Source: an uncultured Acetatifactor sp.
GTDB taxonomy: Bacteria > Bacillota > Clostridia > Lachnospirales > Lachnospiraceae
Assembly (NCBI GenBank): GCA_910587555.1
Contig: CAJULV010000014.1
Location: 1 to 64,000 of the forward strand
Length of the DNA stretch: 64,000 nucleotides
Reading direction: 5' to 3'
This document shows, piece after piece, positions 1-7,718 of the stretch. Under the pieces are notes generated by a model. It had not been told where the DNA came from and searched no databases. It saw nothing but the letters and a program-made list of their open reading frames with translations. Position numbers and translations under genes: made by a program. Within the stretch, counting starts at the first letter, position 1, and every line of letters begins with the position of its first letter.

Positions 1-56
1 CCGCTGCTTCAGCTCCGGTAACATCCCGGTACTGCCGTGTAATCTTCTTAAGTTCT

Positions 57-78
57 ATTGTACAAAATTATATACAAT
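57..78. promoter_or_regulatory. Inverted repeat in the left-edge intergenic region
   Basis: Arms ATTGTA and TACAAT are separated by ten AT-rich bases. The shape resembles a small operator. No gene is visible to its left inside the window, so it may belong to a leftward gene starting outside. Apart from this repeat, the promoter at 149-177 and a roughly 190-nt leader, I see nothing coding in bases 1-377. Confidence 0.25.
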
Positions 79-148
79 GTGACTGCTTACGTCAAGGTGG
101 TTTCGGGCATTCGGGCTGGGAATAAAAATAATTTTTTGTCAAAATGAA

Positions 149-177
149 TTGCTATTTTTTCGGACCTTCAGTATAAT
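149..177 (+). promoter_or_regulatory. Promoter for the yeh-like cluster
   Basis: TTGCTA (149-154), a 17-bp spacer and TATAAT (172-177) form a good vegetative promoter. It would give a leader of about 190 nt before the AAA ATPase start at 378. It is the only clear promoter I see ahead of the cluster. Confidence 0.6.
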
Positions 178-377
178 GTAATAAGTAAGCAGGCGGTATC
201 CTGCCGGTGTGTCTGACATTGAAATCCTGAGGGTGGCGGACAACCATAAAAACAGTCATTCAGGGAGGCGCGCGGCATTACGGTGTTGCAGTCTCCTTTT
301 CGTGTTTCAGAGCCGTTTGCGAAGGGGCCATGTCCTTTGGAGCCGCTCCACGGTGACTTAATTTAGGAGGTACATTT

Positions 378-1490
378 ATGGAACAGAAATTCATCAAACC
401 CCCGGTGGAAATCCGGTACAGGGAGGAGCTGGAGGCTCTGAAGGCCAACGATACGGGCAACCGTCCGGAAAACTGGCAGATGTCGCCCAAAGCGGTGCGG
501 ACTTTCATCCTGGGAAGTCCCAAGCCCATCCGGCATGAGGGGAAGGAGTACATCATCGAGAAGAAGTATTTCGGCAATGACGCCCTGGTGGAGCGCTGTA
601 TCGTGACATTGGCGGGCAACCGGGGACTGATGCTGGTGGGAGAGCCGGGGACGGCCAAGACCATGCTCTCGGAGCTTCTGACCGCCGCCGTCAGCGGCGT
701 CAGCACCAATACCATCCAGGGGACGGCGGGAACCACGGAGGATATGATCAAGTATTCCTGGAACTATGCGCTGCTTCTGGCAAAGGGGCCCAGCCGCGAG
801 GCATTGGTGCCCTCTCCCTTATATGTGGGCATGGAAAAGGGAATCCTTACCAGGTTCGAGGAGATTACCAGGACGCCGGCAGAGATACAGGACAGCCTGA
901 TCAGCGTACTCAGCGACAAAGTGCTGAACGTACCGGAACTGGGGGATGCGGGCTTTCTTTTTGCGAAACCGGGTTTCAATGTCATCGGTACGGCCAACAC
1001 CAGGGATAAGGGTGTCAACGAGATGAGCAGCGCGCTGAAACGGCGTTTTAATTTCGAGACGGTGATGCCGGTCCGTGAGGCAGCCATGGAGAAGCGGATT
1101 ATAATCAACGAAGTGAATAAGCTGGCCCAGGAGAGCAATATTTCCGTACAGGCGGACGAAGATGTGGCCGAGATTCTGGCATCGACCTATCATGAGCTTC
1201 GGGAGGGCGTTTCCTCCTATGGGCACCGTATCGATAAGCCCTCCTCCGTGATGAGTACGGCGGAGGCTGTGTCCGTGTACTACCAGGCCATGATTACGGG
1301 GTACTATTACGGGGACGGCACGCTCAGCATGGACAGCCTGGTGCAGACACTGGTGGGTGCGGTTTCCAAGGAGAATAAGGACGATTTGGAAAAGGTAAAG
1401 GGATATTTCAACACCGTGATACGGGATAAAAGCGGCAAAGAGGGTGGATTATGGAAAGAATATTACGAAGCCAGAAAATGGCTGAGATAG
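378..1490 (+). CDS. MoxR-type AAA ATPase (YehL-like)
   Basis: AAA+ ATPase of the MoxR group, 370 aa. Seen: Walker A GEPGTAKT near residues 93-100; a Walker-B-like stretch LTRFEEI in which the usual DE pair reads EE; a sensor-1 region NVIGTANTRDKG; and a likely arginine finger in ALKRRFNFE. AGGAGG stands seven bases before the ATG, so the start is firm. MoxR ATPases usually work with a VWA-domain partner as chaperone-like remodelling machines, and a VWA gene follows two genes downstream. With the DUF5682, VWA and SWIM genes it matches the E. coli yehL-yehM-yehP-yehQ set. The 3' end overlaps the next gene by 40 bases, which suggests translational coupling. Its client is unknown. Confidence 0.9.
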   Translation: MEQKFIKPPVEIRYREELEALKANDTGNRPENWQMSPKAVRTFILGSPKPIRHEGKEYIIEKKYFGNDALVERCIVTLAGNRGLMLVGEPGTAKTMLSELLTAAVSGVSTNTIQGTAGTTEDMIKYSWNYALLLAKGPSREALVPSPLYVGMEKGILTRFEEITRTPAEIQDSLISVLSDKVLNVPELGDAGFLFAKPGFNVIGTANTRDKGVNEMSSALKRRFNFETVMPVREAAMEKRIIINEVNKLAQESNISVQADEDVAEILASTYHELREGVSSYGHRIDKPSSVMSTAEAVSVYYQAMITGYYYGDGTLSMDSLVQTLVGAVSKENKDDLEKVKGYFNTVIRDKSGKEGGLWKEYYEARKWLR

Positions 1491-4000
1491 TCCTGCTTCC
1501 TGTCCGGCATCACAGCCCGGCCTGCGCTTTTCATGTGAACCGGGCGATTGAGACGCTGCGCCCGTCCGTCATCCTGGTGGAGGGTCCGGACAATGCCAAT
1601 TCCCTGATTCCGGTGATGGTGCATGAGGACACAAAGGCGCCTTTTGCCATTTATTATTCTTACCATGACCAGTCCGGGCGGATTTCCGAGGAGAAGGAAC
1701 ATTACAAGTGCTACTACCCTTTTCTGGACTACTCACCGGAACTGGCGGCTTTCCGGGCGGGAAAGCGGCTGGGAATCGAGACGGCCTTTATCGATTTGCC
1801 TTACGGGGATATCCTGGCGGCTTCCCGGGACGGCAGTGGGCTGCTGAAGGAGGAAGAGGAAAAAAGCAATTACAATGACGATTATCTGCTGTCACGGAAC
1901 GAATATTTAAAGCAGCTCTGTGAGAAGACGGGGCTGCGCAGTTTTGACGAGTTCTGGGAGAAATATTTTGAGTTAAACGGGATTGAGGAGCCGGATGAAA
2001 AATGGTTCGGAAGCCTCCTGATTTACTGCGCCCTGGCCCGGGAGAACACCCCGCGGGAGTCCATGGAGGAAGACGGGTGCCTTGCCAGGGAACGGTTTAT
2101 GGCGCGGCGGATTCGGGAGTATGGGGAAAAGCTGGCGGAAGCGGAGGGAACGGTGCTGGTGGTTACGGGCGGGTTTCATACACCGGGGCTGAAGGCGCTG
2201 TTATGTGAAGAAGACGAAAGCGTAGTCATTGCAGCCCTGTCGGCGCGGTATGAGGCGGCCGGCCCGGGCAGGGAAGCAGCGGAAATGCGTGCCGGCGGGG
2301 AAGGAAGCGCATCGGAGGGAAAATCGGGAGCGGCAGGTGTGAAGGCCAAAGCGGAACGTGCCGGAGGAAAAAGCGGAGAGAAAGCCGCAGGACCCGCGAA
2401 AGGAAAGGCGGAGATGGTGCCGGAAAAGGACCAGGGCGTGTACCTCATGCCCTATTCCATGGAAGCCGCCGATGCCCTCAACGGATACGCCAGCGGCATG
2501 CCCTTCACCGGGTTTTATCAGAAAATCTGGGAGGGCCTGCAGGAGACACAGACGCCTTACGGCGGAGCTGTGCTGGATATGATCGTCACGGCCGGGAAGG
2601 AGACCAGGCGCAAGGAGGGATACCTGTCCACCTACGATGAAATCTGTGCCTGCGCCATGGCGGAGGGGCTGGCGCAGCTGCGGGGCAAAAGGCAGCCGGG
2701 CGCTTACGAGCTTCTGGATGCGGTGCTGTCTGCCTTCGTGAAGGGGGAATATAACATTGCCACCGATGCGCCCATGCGTTTCCTGCGGAAGGCCATGACG
2801 GGGAACGCGGTGGGGGCGTTGTGCCGTCAGGCGGACGTACCGCCCATTATTCATGATTTTGAGGAGCAGTGTCGGAAATTCGGGATTAAGTCCGGTTCCA
2901 CCTTAGAGGCGGAGGCTACCCTGTCTATTTTTTCCAATCCCAGGCACAGGCTCTACAGTATGTTTTTAAACCGTATGGTTTATCTGAAAACGGCTTTTGC
3001 GCGGAAGGTGAAGGGACCAAATCTCCAGCTGAAACGTGACAGGAACCTGATGCGGGAAATCTGGAAATATAAATGGAGTATACAGGTGAATTCCTCCCTT
3101 ATCGAGGTGTCTGTCTACGGTGCCACCATCGAGGAGGCGGCGGTGAGCCTGGTGAAGGAAGCCCTGAAGAAGGAGCTGGGGGCGAAGGAAAGCGCCGTCC
3201 TTCTGACGGAAGTGTTTGAGATGGGGCTGAAGGAGCAGATACAGCCGGTTTTCGACAGGGTACATGAACTGATGCTGGGTGACACGGATTTCCATTCACT
3301 GGCGGAGGCGCTGAAATCGCTCCTGATGATGGAGGAACTGGGCGGGCTGTACGGTTCCCAAATGGAGTTCGGCAGCCTGATACATATCGGGTGCGGCAAG
3401 ATGATTTCCCTCCTCCCGGCCATGACGAAGATTAAGGATGAAGATTTGAACCCCTGCATGAACGCACTGAAGCTGCTGTACCAGATCACCGGACGGACGG
3501 GAGAGGATTTTGCCCGGGAACGGGAGGAGTTTTATGATGTGCTGGCGAAGATGATCCGGGACGGGGAAATCCATGCGGGCTTAAACGGGTGCATCCATGG
3601 GATCCTGTACGGAAGCGGCAGGGACACGGCGGCGGAGGTGGAGGCTGCCTGCAGAGGATACCTGAGCGGTACCAGGGAGCAGCTTTTCTCCACGGCGCAG
3701 TTTTTCCGGGGGCTGTTCTTCACGGCCAGGGACCTGGTGTTTATCGGGAATGATTTTATTCAAATGCTGGACGGATTTTACGGGCAGGTGACGGAGGAAG
3801 AATTCATGGAACTCCTGCCGGAATTGCGTATGGCATTTACCTATTTTACGCCCAGGGAAACGGACAGGATTGCAGCTATGGCAGCGGGACTCCACGGAAA
3901 AGGCAGGCAGGATATCATGGAGCGGAAAGAAATCTATCCGGATTGGTACGCTTATGGGAAAGAGACAGATGCCTGTGTGAGGGAGAGGATGGGGCGATAA
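1451..4000 (+). CDS. DUF5682 family protein (YehM-like)
   Basis: Large soluble protein, 849 aa, of the family found beside MoxR/VWA genes (E. coli YehM). The N-terminus after Met10 carries the family-like run LLPVRHHSPACAFHVNRAIE followed by VILVEGPDNAN. A low-complexity Ala/Gly/Lys/Glu-rich linker at about residues 265-325 separates an N-terminal part from a helical C-terminal part. No signal peptide or membrane segment is visible. GAGGGTGG precedes the ATG at 1451, whereas the in-frame ATG at 1478 has no ribosome site, so I keep 1451; residues 1-9 may be extra. Biochemical function is unknown. The position between ATPase and VWA genes suggests a subunit or client of that complex. Confidence 0.85.
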   Translation: MERILRSQKMAEIVLLPVRHHSPACAFHVNRAIETLRPSVILVEGPDNANSLIPVMVHEDTKAPFAIYYSYHDQSGRISEEKEHYKCYYPFLDYSPELAAFRAGKRLGIETAFIDLPYGDILAASRDGSGLLKEEEEKSNYNDDYLLSRNEYLKQLCEKTGLRSFDEFWEKYFELNGIEEPDEKWFGSLLIYCALARENTPRESMEEDGCLARERFMARRIREYGEKLAEAEGTVLVVTGGFHTPGLKALLCEEDESVVIAALSARYEAAGPGREAAEMRAGGEGSASEGKSGAAGVKAKAERAGGKSGEKAAGPAKGKAEMVPEKDQGVYLMPYSMEAADALNGYASGMPFTGFYQKIWEGLQETQTPYGGAVLDMIVTAGKETRRKEGYLSTYDEICACAMAEGLAQLRGKRQPGAYELLDAVLSAFVKGEYNIATDAPMRFLRKAMTGNAVGALCRQADVPPIIHDFEEQCRKFGIKSGSTLEAEATLSIFSNPRHRLYSMFLNRMVYLKTAFARKVKGPNLQLKRDRNLMREIWKYKWSIQVNSSLIEVSVYGATIEEAAVSLVKEALKKELGAKESAVLLTEVFEMGLKEQIQPVFDRVHELMLGDTDFHSLAEALKSLLMMEELGGLYGSQMEFGSLIHIGCGKMISLLPAMTKIKDEDLNPCMNALKLLYQITGRTGEDFAREREEFYDVLAKMIRDGEIHAGLNGCIHGILYGSGRDTAAEVEAACRGYLSGTREQLFSTAQFFRGLFFTARDLVFIGNDFIQMLDGFYGQVTEEEFMELLPELRMAFTYFTPRETDRIAAMAAGLHGKGRQDIMERKEIYPDWYAYGKETDACVRERMGR

Positions 4001-4086
4001 CCCGGAGCCGTAATGTGCGGAAAGGGCAGGACGATGCGGGTTTCGGGAAATGATTGCAGGAAGGATTCCGGGAGAGGGTAAACAAG

Positions 4087-5214
4087 ATGGCAGATGAACA
4101 GGAAATTTTGAACCGCTGGAGGCTGGTTCTGGGGAAATACGCTTCCGAACAGATTTCGTTTTCCGGCGGCGGGCTGAATTACATGGATATGGAGAATGTG
4201 CTGGACTATCTCTATTCCAGGGAATACGGGGAGGAGCAGGAGATACGCAAGGACAGGCAGGGAGGCAGCGAGGGTTCCAAACTCACCGTGCCGAGCTGGC
4301 TGCACCAGGTGAAGCGTCTGTTTCCGAAGCGGACGGTGGAGGTGCTGGAGCGCCACGCCCTGGAGAAGTACGGCATGACCGAGCTGCTCACGGATCCGGA
4401 GGTGCTGCAGAAGCTGGAACCAAATAAGGAGCTGTTGAAGACCATACTGGAGCTGAAGCACATGATGAAGGGCGACGTACTCCGGATGGCCAGGGAAATC
4501 GTGAGGAAGGTGGCGGAGGAGATTGCCAGAAAGCTGGAACAGGAGATCCGGGTGTCCTTTTTCGGGCAGATTAACCGCAATGCCAGCAGCCCGGTGAAGT
4601 CGGCGCGGAACCTGGACATGAAGAAGACCATCCGCATGAACCTGAAAAATTATGATACGGAAAACAGACAGCTTGTACTGAAAAACGTTTATTTTAATTC
4701 GCGGATGAAGAAATATAACCAGTGGAGGGTCATTATCTGTGTGGACGAAAGCGGTTCCATGCTGGATTCCGTTATCCACAGCGCCATAATGGCGGGGATT
4801 TTCGCCAAGCTTCCCATGCTGGATACCAAGCTGGTGATTTTCGATACCAATGTGGTGGACTTGAGCGGCTATGTGGAGGACCCGGTGGAGGCGCTGATGA
4901 GCGTCCAGCTGGGCGGCGGCACCAACATTGCGGGGGCATTGAACTACTGTGAAGGTTTGATCGATTTTCCGTTCAGGACTATGGTGGTGCTTGTGACGGA
5001 TCTCTATGAGGGCGGCGGCTATCAGCGGCTTTACAGCACGGCCAAGGGCATTATAGAGAGCGGGGCGAAGCTGGTGGTACTCACGGCCCTGGACATGGAC
5101 GCCAATCCTAACTATGACAGGAACGCGGCGGCAGTGCTGGCGGACATGGGGGCTTTCGTCGGAGCCATGACGCCGGAGGAGCTGGCAGGGTGGATGGGGA
5201 AGATTATCGCGTAG
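4087..5214 (+). CDS. VWA domain protein (YehP-like)
   Basis: 375-aa protein with a C-terminal von Willebrand factor A domain. The MIDAS metal site looks complete: DESGSM, a later GGGTNIAG threonine, and the aspartate in LVTDLYEGG. The N-terminal half is helical and charged, as in CoxE/ViaA-type partners of MoxR ATPases. GGGAGAGG lies just before the ATG at 4087 (protein MADEQEIL), which is preferred over the in-frame ATG at 4054. It is probably the metal-dependent adaptor linking the ATPase at 378 to its targets. The next gene, a chromate transporter, starts 31 bases downstream on the same strand. Confidence 0.88.
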   Translation: MADEQEILNRWRLVLGKYASEQISFSGGGLNYMDMENVLDYLYSREYGEEQEIRKDRQGGSEGSKLTVPSWLHQVKRLFPKRTVEVLERHALEKYGMTELLTDPEVLQKLEPNKELLKTILELKHMMKGDVLRMAREIVRKVAEEIARKLEQEIRVSFFGQINRNASSPVKSARNLDMKKTIRMNLKNYDTENRQLVLKNVYFNSRMKKYNQWRVIICVDESGSMLDSVIHSAIMAGIFAKLPMLDTKLVIFDTNVVDLSGYVEDPVEALMSVQLGGGTNIAGALNYCEGLIDFPFRTMVVLVTDLYEGGGYQRLYSTAKGIIESGAKLVVLTALDMDANPNYDRNAAAVLADMGAFVGAMTPEELAGWMGKIIA

Positions 5215-5245
5215 ATGCGGATTCAATGATCTGCGGGGAGGGACA

Positions 5246-5815
5246 ATGCAGGACAATACGAAGGGAAAAACATTGATGCAGTTGTTTCTAAGCACGCTGT
5301 ATATCAGCTCGTTTACATTCGGGGGCGGCTTCGTCATCATTACATTTATGAAAAAGAAGTTTGTGGATGAGCTGCATTGGATAGACGAGAATGAAATGCT
5401 GGATCTGGCAGCGCTGGCGCAGTCCTCGCCGGGAGCAATCGCAGTCAATGCGGCGATTCTGGTGGGATGGCGTGTGGCAGGTTTTGCGGGTATGCTGACG
5501 GCAGTCATTGGTACCATAGTGCCGCCCATGCTGATATTGACGGTGATATCCTTTTTCTATCAGGCATTTGCCGAGAACCTTTATATGGCGCTTCTGCTGA
5601 AGGGCATGCAGGCGGGGGTAGTAGCGGTGATACTGGATGTGGTCTGGGGGCTTGGCGGGAAGGTTGTAAAGGAACGCAGCCTGTTTTTATGCGTTGTGAT
5701 GGCGGCGGCTTTCGTGGCAACTGCGGTATTTCAGGTGAATGTCATTCTGATTATACTGGCGGCTGCAGTGCTGGGCGTGCTGCGGGCGTTTTGGAACAGG
5801 CGGGCTTCTTCGTAG
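5246..5815 (+). CDS. Chromate transporter, half-size (ChrA family), first copy
   Basis: 189-aa multi-pass membrane protein of the CHR family. Seen: the glycine motif FTFGGGFVIITFM near the N-terminus, the conserved SSPGAIAVNAAILVG segment, and about five hydrophobic stretches. Short CHR proteins occur as adjacent pairs acting together, and the second copy follows at 5936. Known members export chromate, though many clostridial copies have no proven substrate. GGGGAGGGAC precedes the ATG. It lies inside the yeh-like cluster on the same strand. Confidence 0.9.
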   Translation: MQDNTKGKTLMQLFLSTLYISSFTFGGGFVIITFMKKKFVDELHWIDENEMLDLAALAQSSPGAIAVNAAILVGWRVAGFAGMLTAVIGTIVPPMLILTVISFFYQAFAENLYMALLLKGMQAGVVAVILDVVWGLGGKVVKERSLFLCVVMAAAFVATAVFQVNVILIILAAAVLGVLRAFWNRRASS

Positions 5816-5935
5816 GAGACGGATATTCGGACCCGGGAGCAGCATGCCGGAAGGAGAAGGCGGACGGAGCTTGGTGCAGCCGGAACGGGAATTCTGCGTT
5901 TCGGGAATGAAAGAGAGGGAGGAGACGGGAGTGGA

Positions 5936-6502
5936 ATGATTTATCTGAAATTGTTTTTCAGCTTCTTAAAGATTGGCATGTTCAGCGTCGGGGGCGGATA
6001 CGCCGCGATGCCGCTGATTCAGAGCGAGGTGGTATCCGGCCACGGGTGGCTGAGTATGGGTGAATTCACGGATTTGATTACGATTGCGGAGATGACGCCG
6101 GGACCCATTGCGGTAAATTCCGCAACCTTTGTGGGGATTCGGATTGCGGGTGTCCCCGGGGCATTTGCCGCTACCTTCGGATGTATATTTCCGTCCTGCA
6201 TTATTGTGTCGCTCCTGGCTTTTATCTACCGCAAATATAAAAACGTATCCGTGCTGCAAAATATCCTGGCAGGCCTGCGACCTGCGGTGGTGGCATTGAT
6301 AGCCGGCGCAGGGATTTCTCTCCTGCGCGCGGTGGCGGTGGGGGAAGCGCCTCTGCAGCCGGCAAATATGAACTGGGTGGGGCTTGGACTGTTTGCGGCC
6401 GCGCTCTTTATCCTGAGGAAATGGAAGTGGAATCCGATTCTGGTGATGCTGCTGTGCGGGATTGCCAATCTGGGAATCGGTGTCCTTACCGGAAAGGGAT
6501 AG
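5936..6502 (+). CDS. Chromate transporter, half-size (ChrA family), second copy
   Basis: 188 aa, paralogous to the gene at 5246. Conserved parts are FSVGGGYAAMPLI at the N-terminus and MTPGPIAVNSATFVG further in. The two halves probably assemble as an antiparallel pair, as is known for short CHR proteins. A GGAGACGGGAG stretch precedes the ATG. The 120 bases between the two copies show no promoter, so they are likely co-transcribed. Confidence 0.9.
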   Translation: MIYLKLFFSFLKIGMFSVGGGYAAMPLIQSEVVSGHGWLSMGEFTDLITIAEMTPGPIAVNSATFVGIRIAGVPGAFAATFGCIFPSCIIVSLLAFIYRKYKNVSVLQNILAGLRPAVVALIAGAGISLLRAVAVGEAPLQPANMNWVGLGLFAAALFILRKWKWNPILVMLLCGIANLGIGVLTGKG

Positions 6503-6655
6503 GAATCGACCTTACCCTTTCGTGCTGTCGCGCAGCGACTATACCCAAAAACGTAATTAATTGCCGTCTGCACAGTATAACGAGTGAACGCGTCGGCAAT
6601 CCGGAACTGAAAGCGGCAATTAAATGCGTTCACGAGAATAAATATAGGAGGAAAC
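6503..6655. repeat. Structured intergenic region with a GTCGCGCAGCGACT element
   Basis: The palindromic GTCGCGCAGCGACT at 6527-6540 recurs at 44496 and 44616. Downstream, arms AATTGCCG and CGGCAATT, and separately GTGAACGC and GCGTTCAC, can form mutually exclusive hairpins before the ribosome site of the aldo/keto reductase (AGGAGG at 6646-6651). This could be a leader RNA or an intergenic repeat. I recognise no known riboswitch. Confidence 0.4.
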
Positions 6656-7645
6656 ATGTATATTGCGAATGAAACACGTTATGACAGGATGCAGTACAAC
6701 AGATGCGGAGCCAGCGGCCTGAAGCTTCCGGCGGTGTCTCTGGGGCTGTGGCACAATTTCGGATCCAACGGCAATTTTGACACCATGACGGACATGTGCC
6801 GGACCGCGTTCGACAACGGAATCACCCATTTTGACCTGGCCAACAATTACGGACCGGTACCCGGCGCCGCGGAGGAGAATTTCGGGTGCATTCTGAAGAA
6901 GGGCCTGGGCGCATACCGGGATGAGCTGGTGATCTCCACCAAGGCGGGGTATGATATGTGGCCCGGTCCTTACGGGGACTGGGGAAGCAGGAAATATCTG
7001 GTGGCAAGCCTGGACCAGAGCCTGCGCAGGATGGGGCTGGATTATGTGGATATCTATTATCATCACAGGCCGGACCCGGGTACGCCGCTGGAGGAGACTG
7101 CCGGGGCGCTGGACAGCATCGTCAGGAGCGGTAAGGCGTTTTATGTGGGTATTTCCAATTATAATAAGGAGCAGACGGCTGCCATTGCGGCGCTGTTTCG
7201 GAAGATGGGGACGCCTTTTATCATCAACCAGAGGCGGTATTCCATGTTGGACCGCGGGATTGAGGCGGATGGCCTGAAGGATTACGCCGCAAAAAACGGC
7301 ATCGGTATTATCACCTTCTGCCCGCTGGCACAGGGGCTTTTAACGGACAGATACCTAAACGGAATTCCGGAGGACAGCCGTATCCGCACGGACGGAAGAT
7401 TTCTGAAGGAGGATGCCGTCCGGCAGGAGACTATACAAAAGGTACGGGCATTGGGCGAAATTGCCGGAGAGCGGGGCCAGAGCCTGGCACAGATGGCATT
7501 GGCATGGATTCTCCGGGACGGGGATATCACGAGCGTTCTCATCGGCGCGTCCAAAGCTTCCCAGATACTGGACAATGTGGGGATGCTTTCCAATCTGCAT
7601 TTCAGCGGGGAGGAAAGAGAGCGTATCGACAGGATATTAGGTTGA
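6656..7645 (+). CDS. Aldo/keto reductase, YghZ/GPR-like
   Basis: 329-aa NADPH-dependent reductase of the aldo/keto reductase superfamily, closest in pattern to the YghZ/L-glyceraldehyde-3-phosphate reductase group (N-terminal RYDRMQYNRCGASGLKLP). The catalytic set is visible: Asp and Tyr in FDLANNYG, Lys in VISTKAG, His in YYHHRPD. The C-terminal GASKASQ region would bind the cofactor. YghZ-type enzymes reduce aldehydes such as methylglyoxal. The gene lies between the transporters and the SWIM gene on the same strand, with AGGAGG before the ATG. Whether it belongs functionally to the surrounding cluster is unknown. Confidence 0.88.
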   Translation: MYIANETRYDRMQYNRCGASGLKLPAVSLGLWHNFGSNGNFDTMTDMCRTAFDNGITHFDLANNYGPVPGAAEENFGCILKKGLGAYRDELVISTKAGYDMWPGPYGDWGSRKYLVASLDQSLRRMGLDYVDIYYHHRPDPGTPLEETAGALDSIVRSGKAFYVGISNYNKEQTAAIAALFRKMGTPFIINQRRYSMLDRGIEADGLKDYAAKNGIGIITFCPLAQGLLTDRYLNGIPEDSRIRTDGRFLKEDAVRQETIQKVRALGEIAGERGQSLAQMALAWILRDGDITSVLIGASKASQILDNVGMLSNLHFSGEERERIDRILG

Positions 7646-7718
7646 GAAAAAGGGATGGGGAGACTTCACGGCGGCCACATCCCGAATAGGATATCGGAGG
7701 AGCGTAAAGGGAGACGGT

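Noticed and set aside
3952..5529. 525-codon minus-strand frame opposite the VWA and first chromate transporter genes
   Set aside because: The plus-strand genes have complete motifs; the antisense translation is His/Gln-rich with no recognisable domain.
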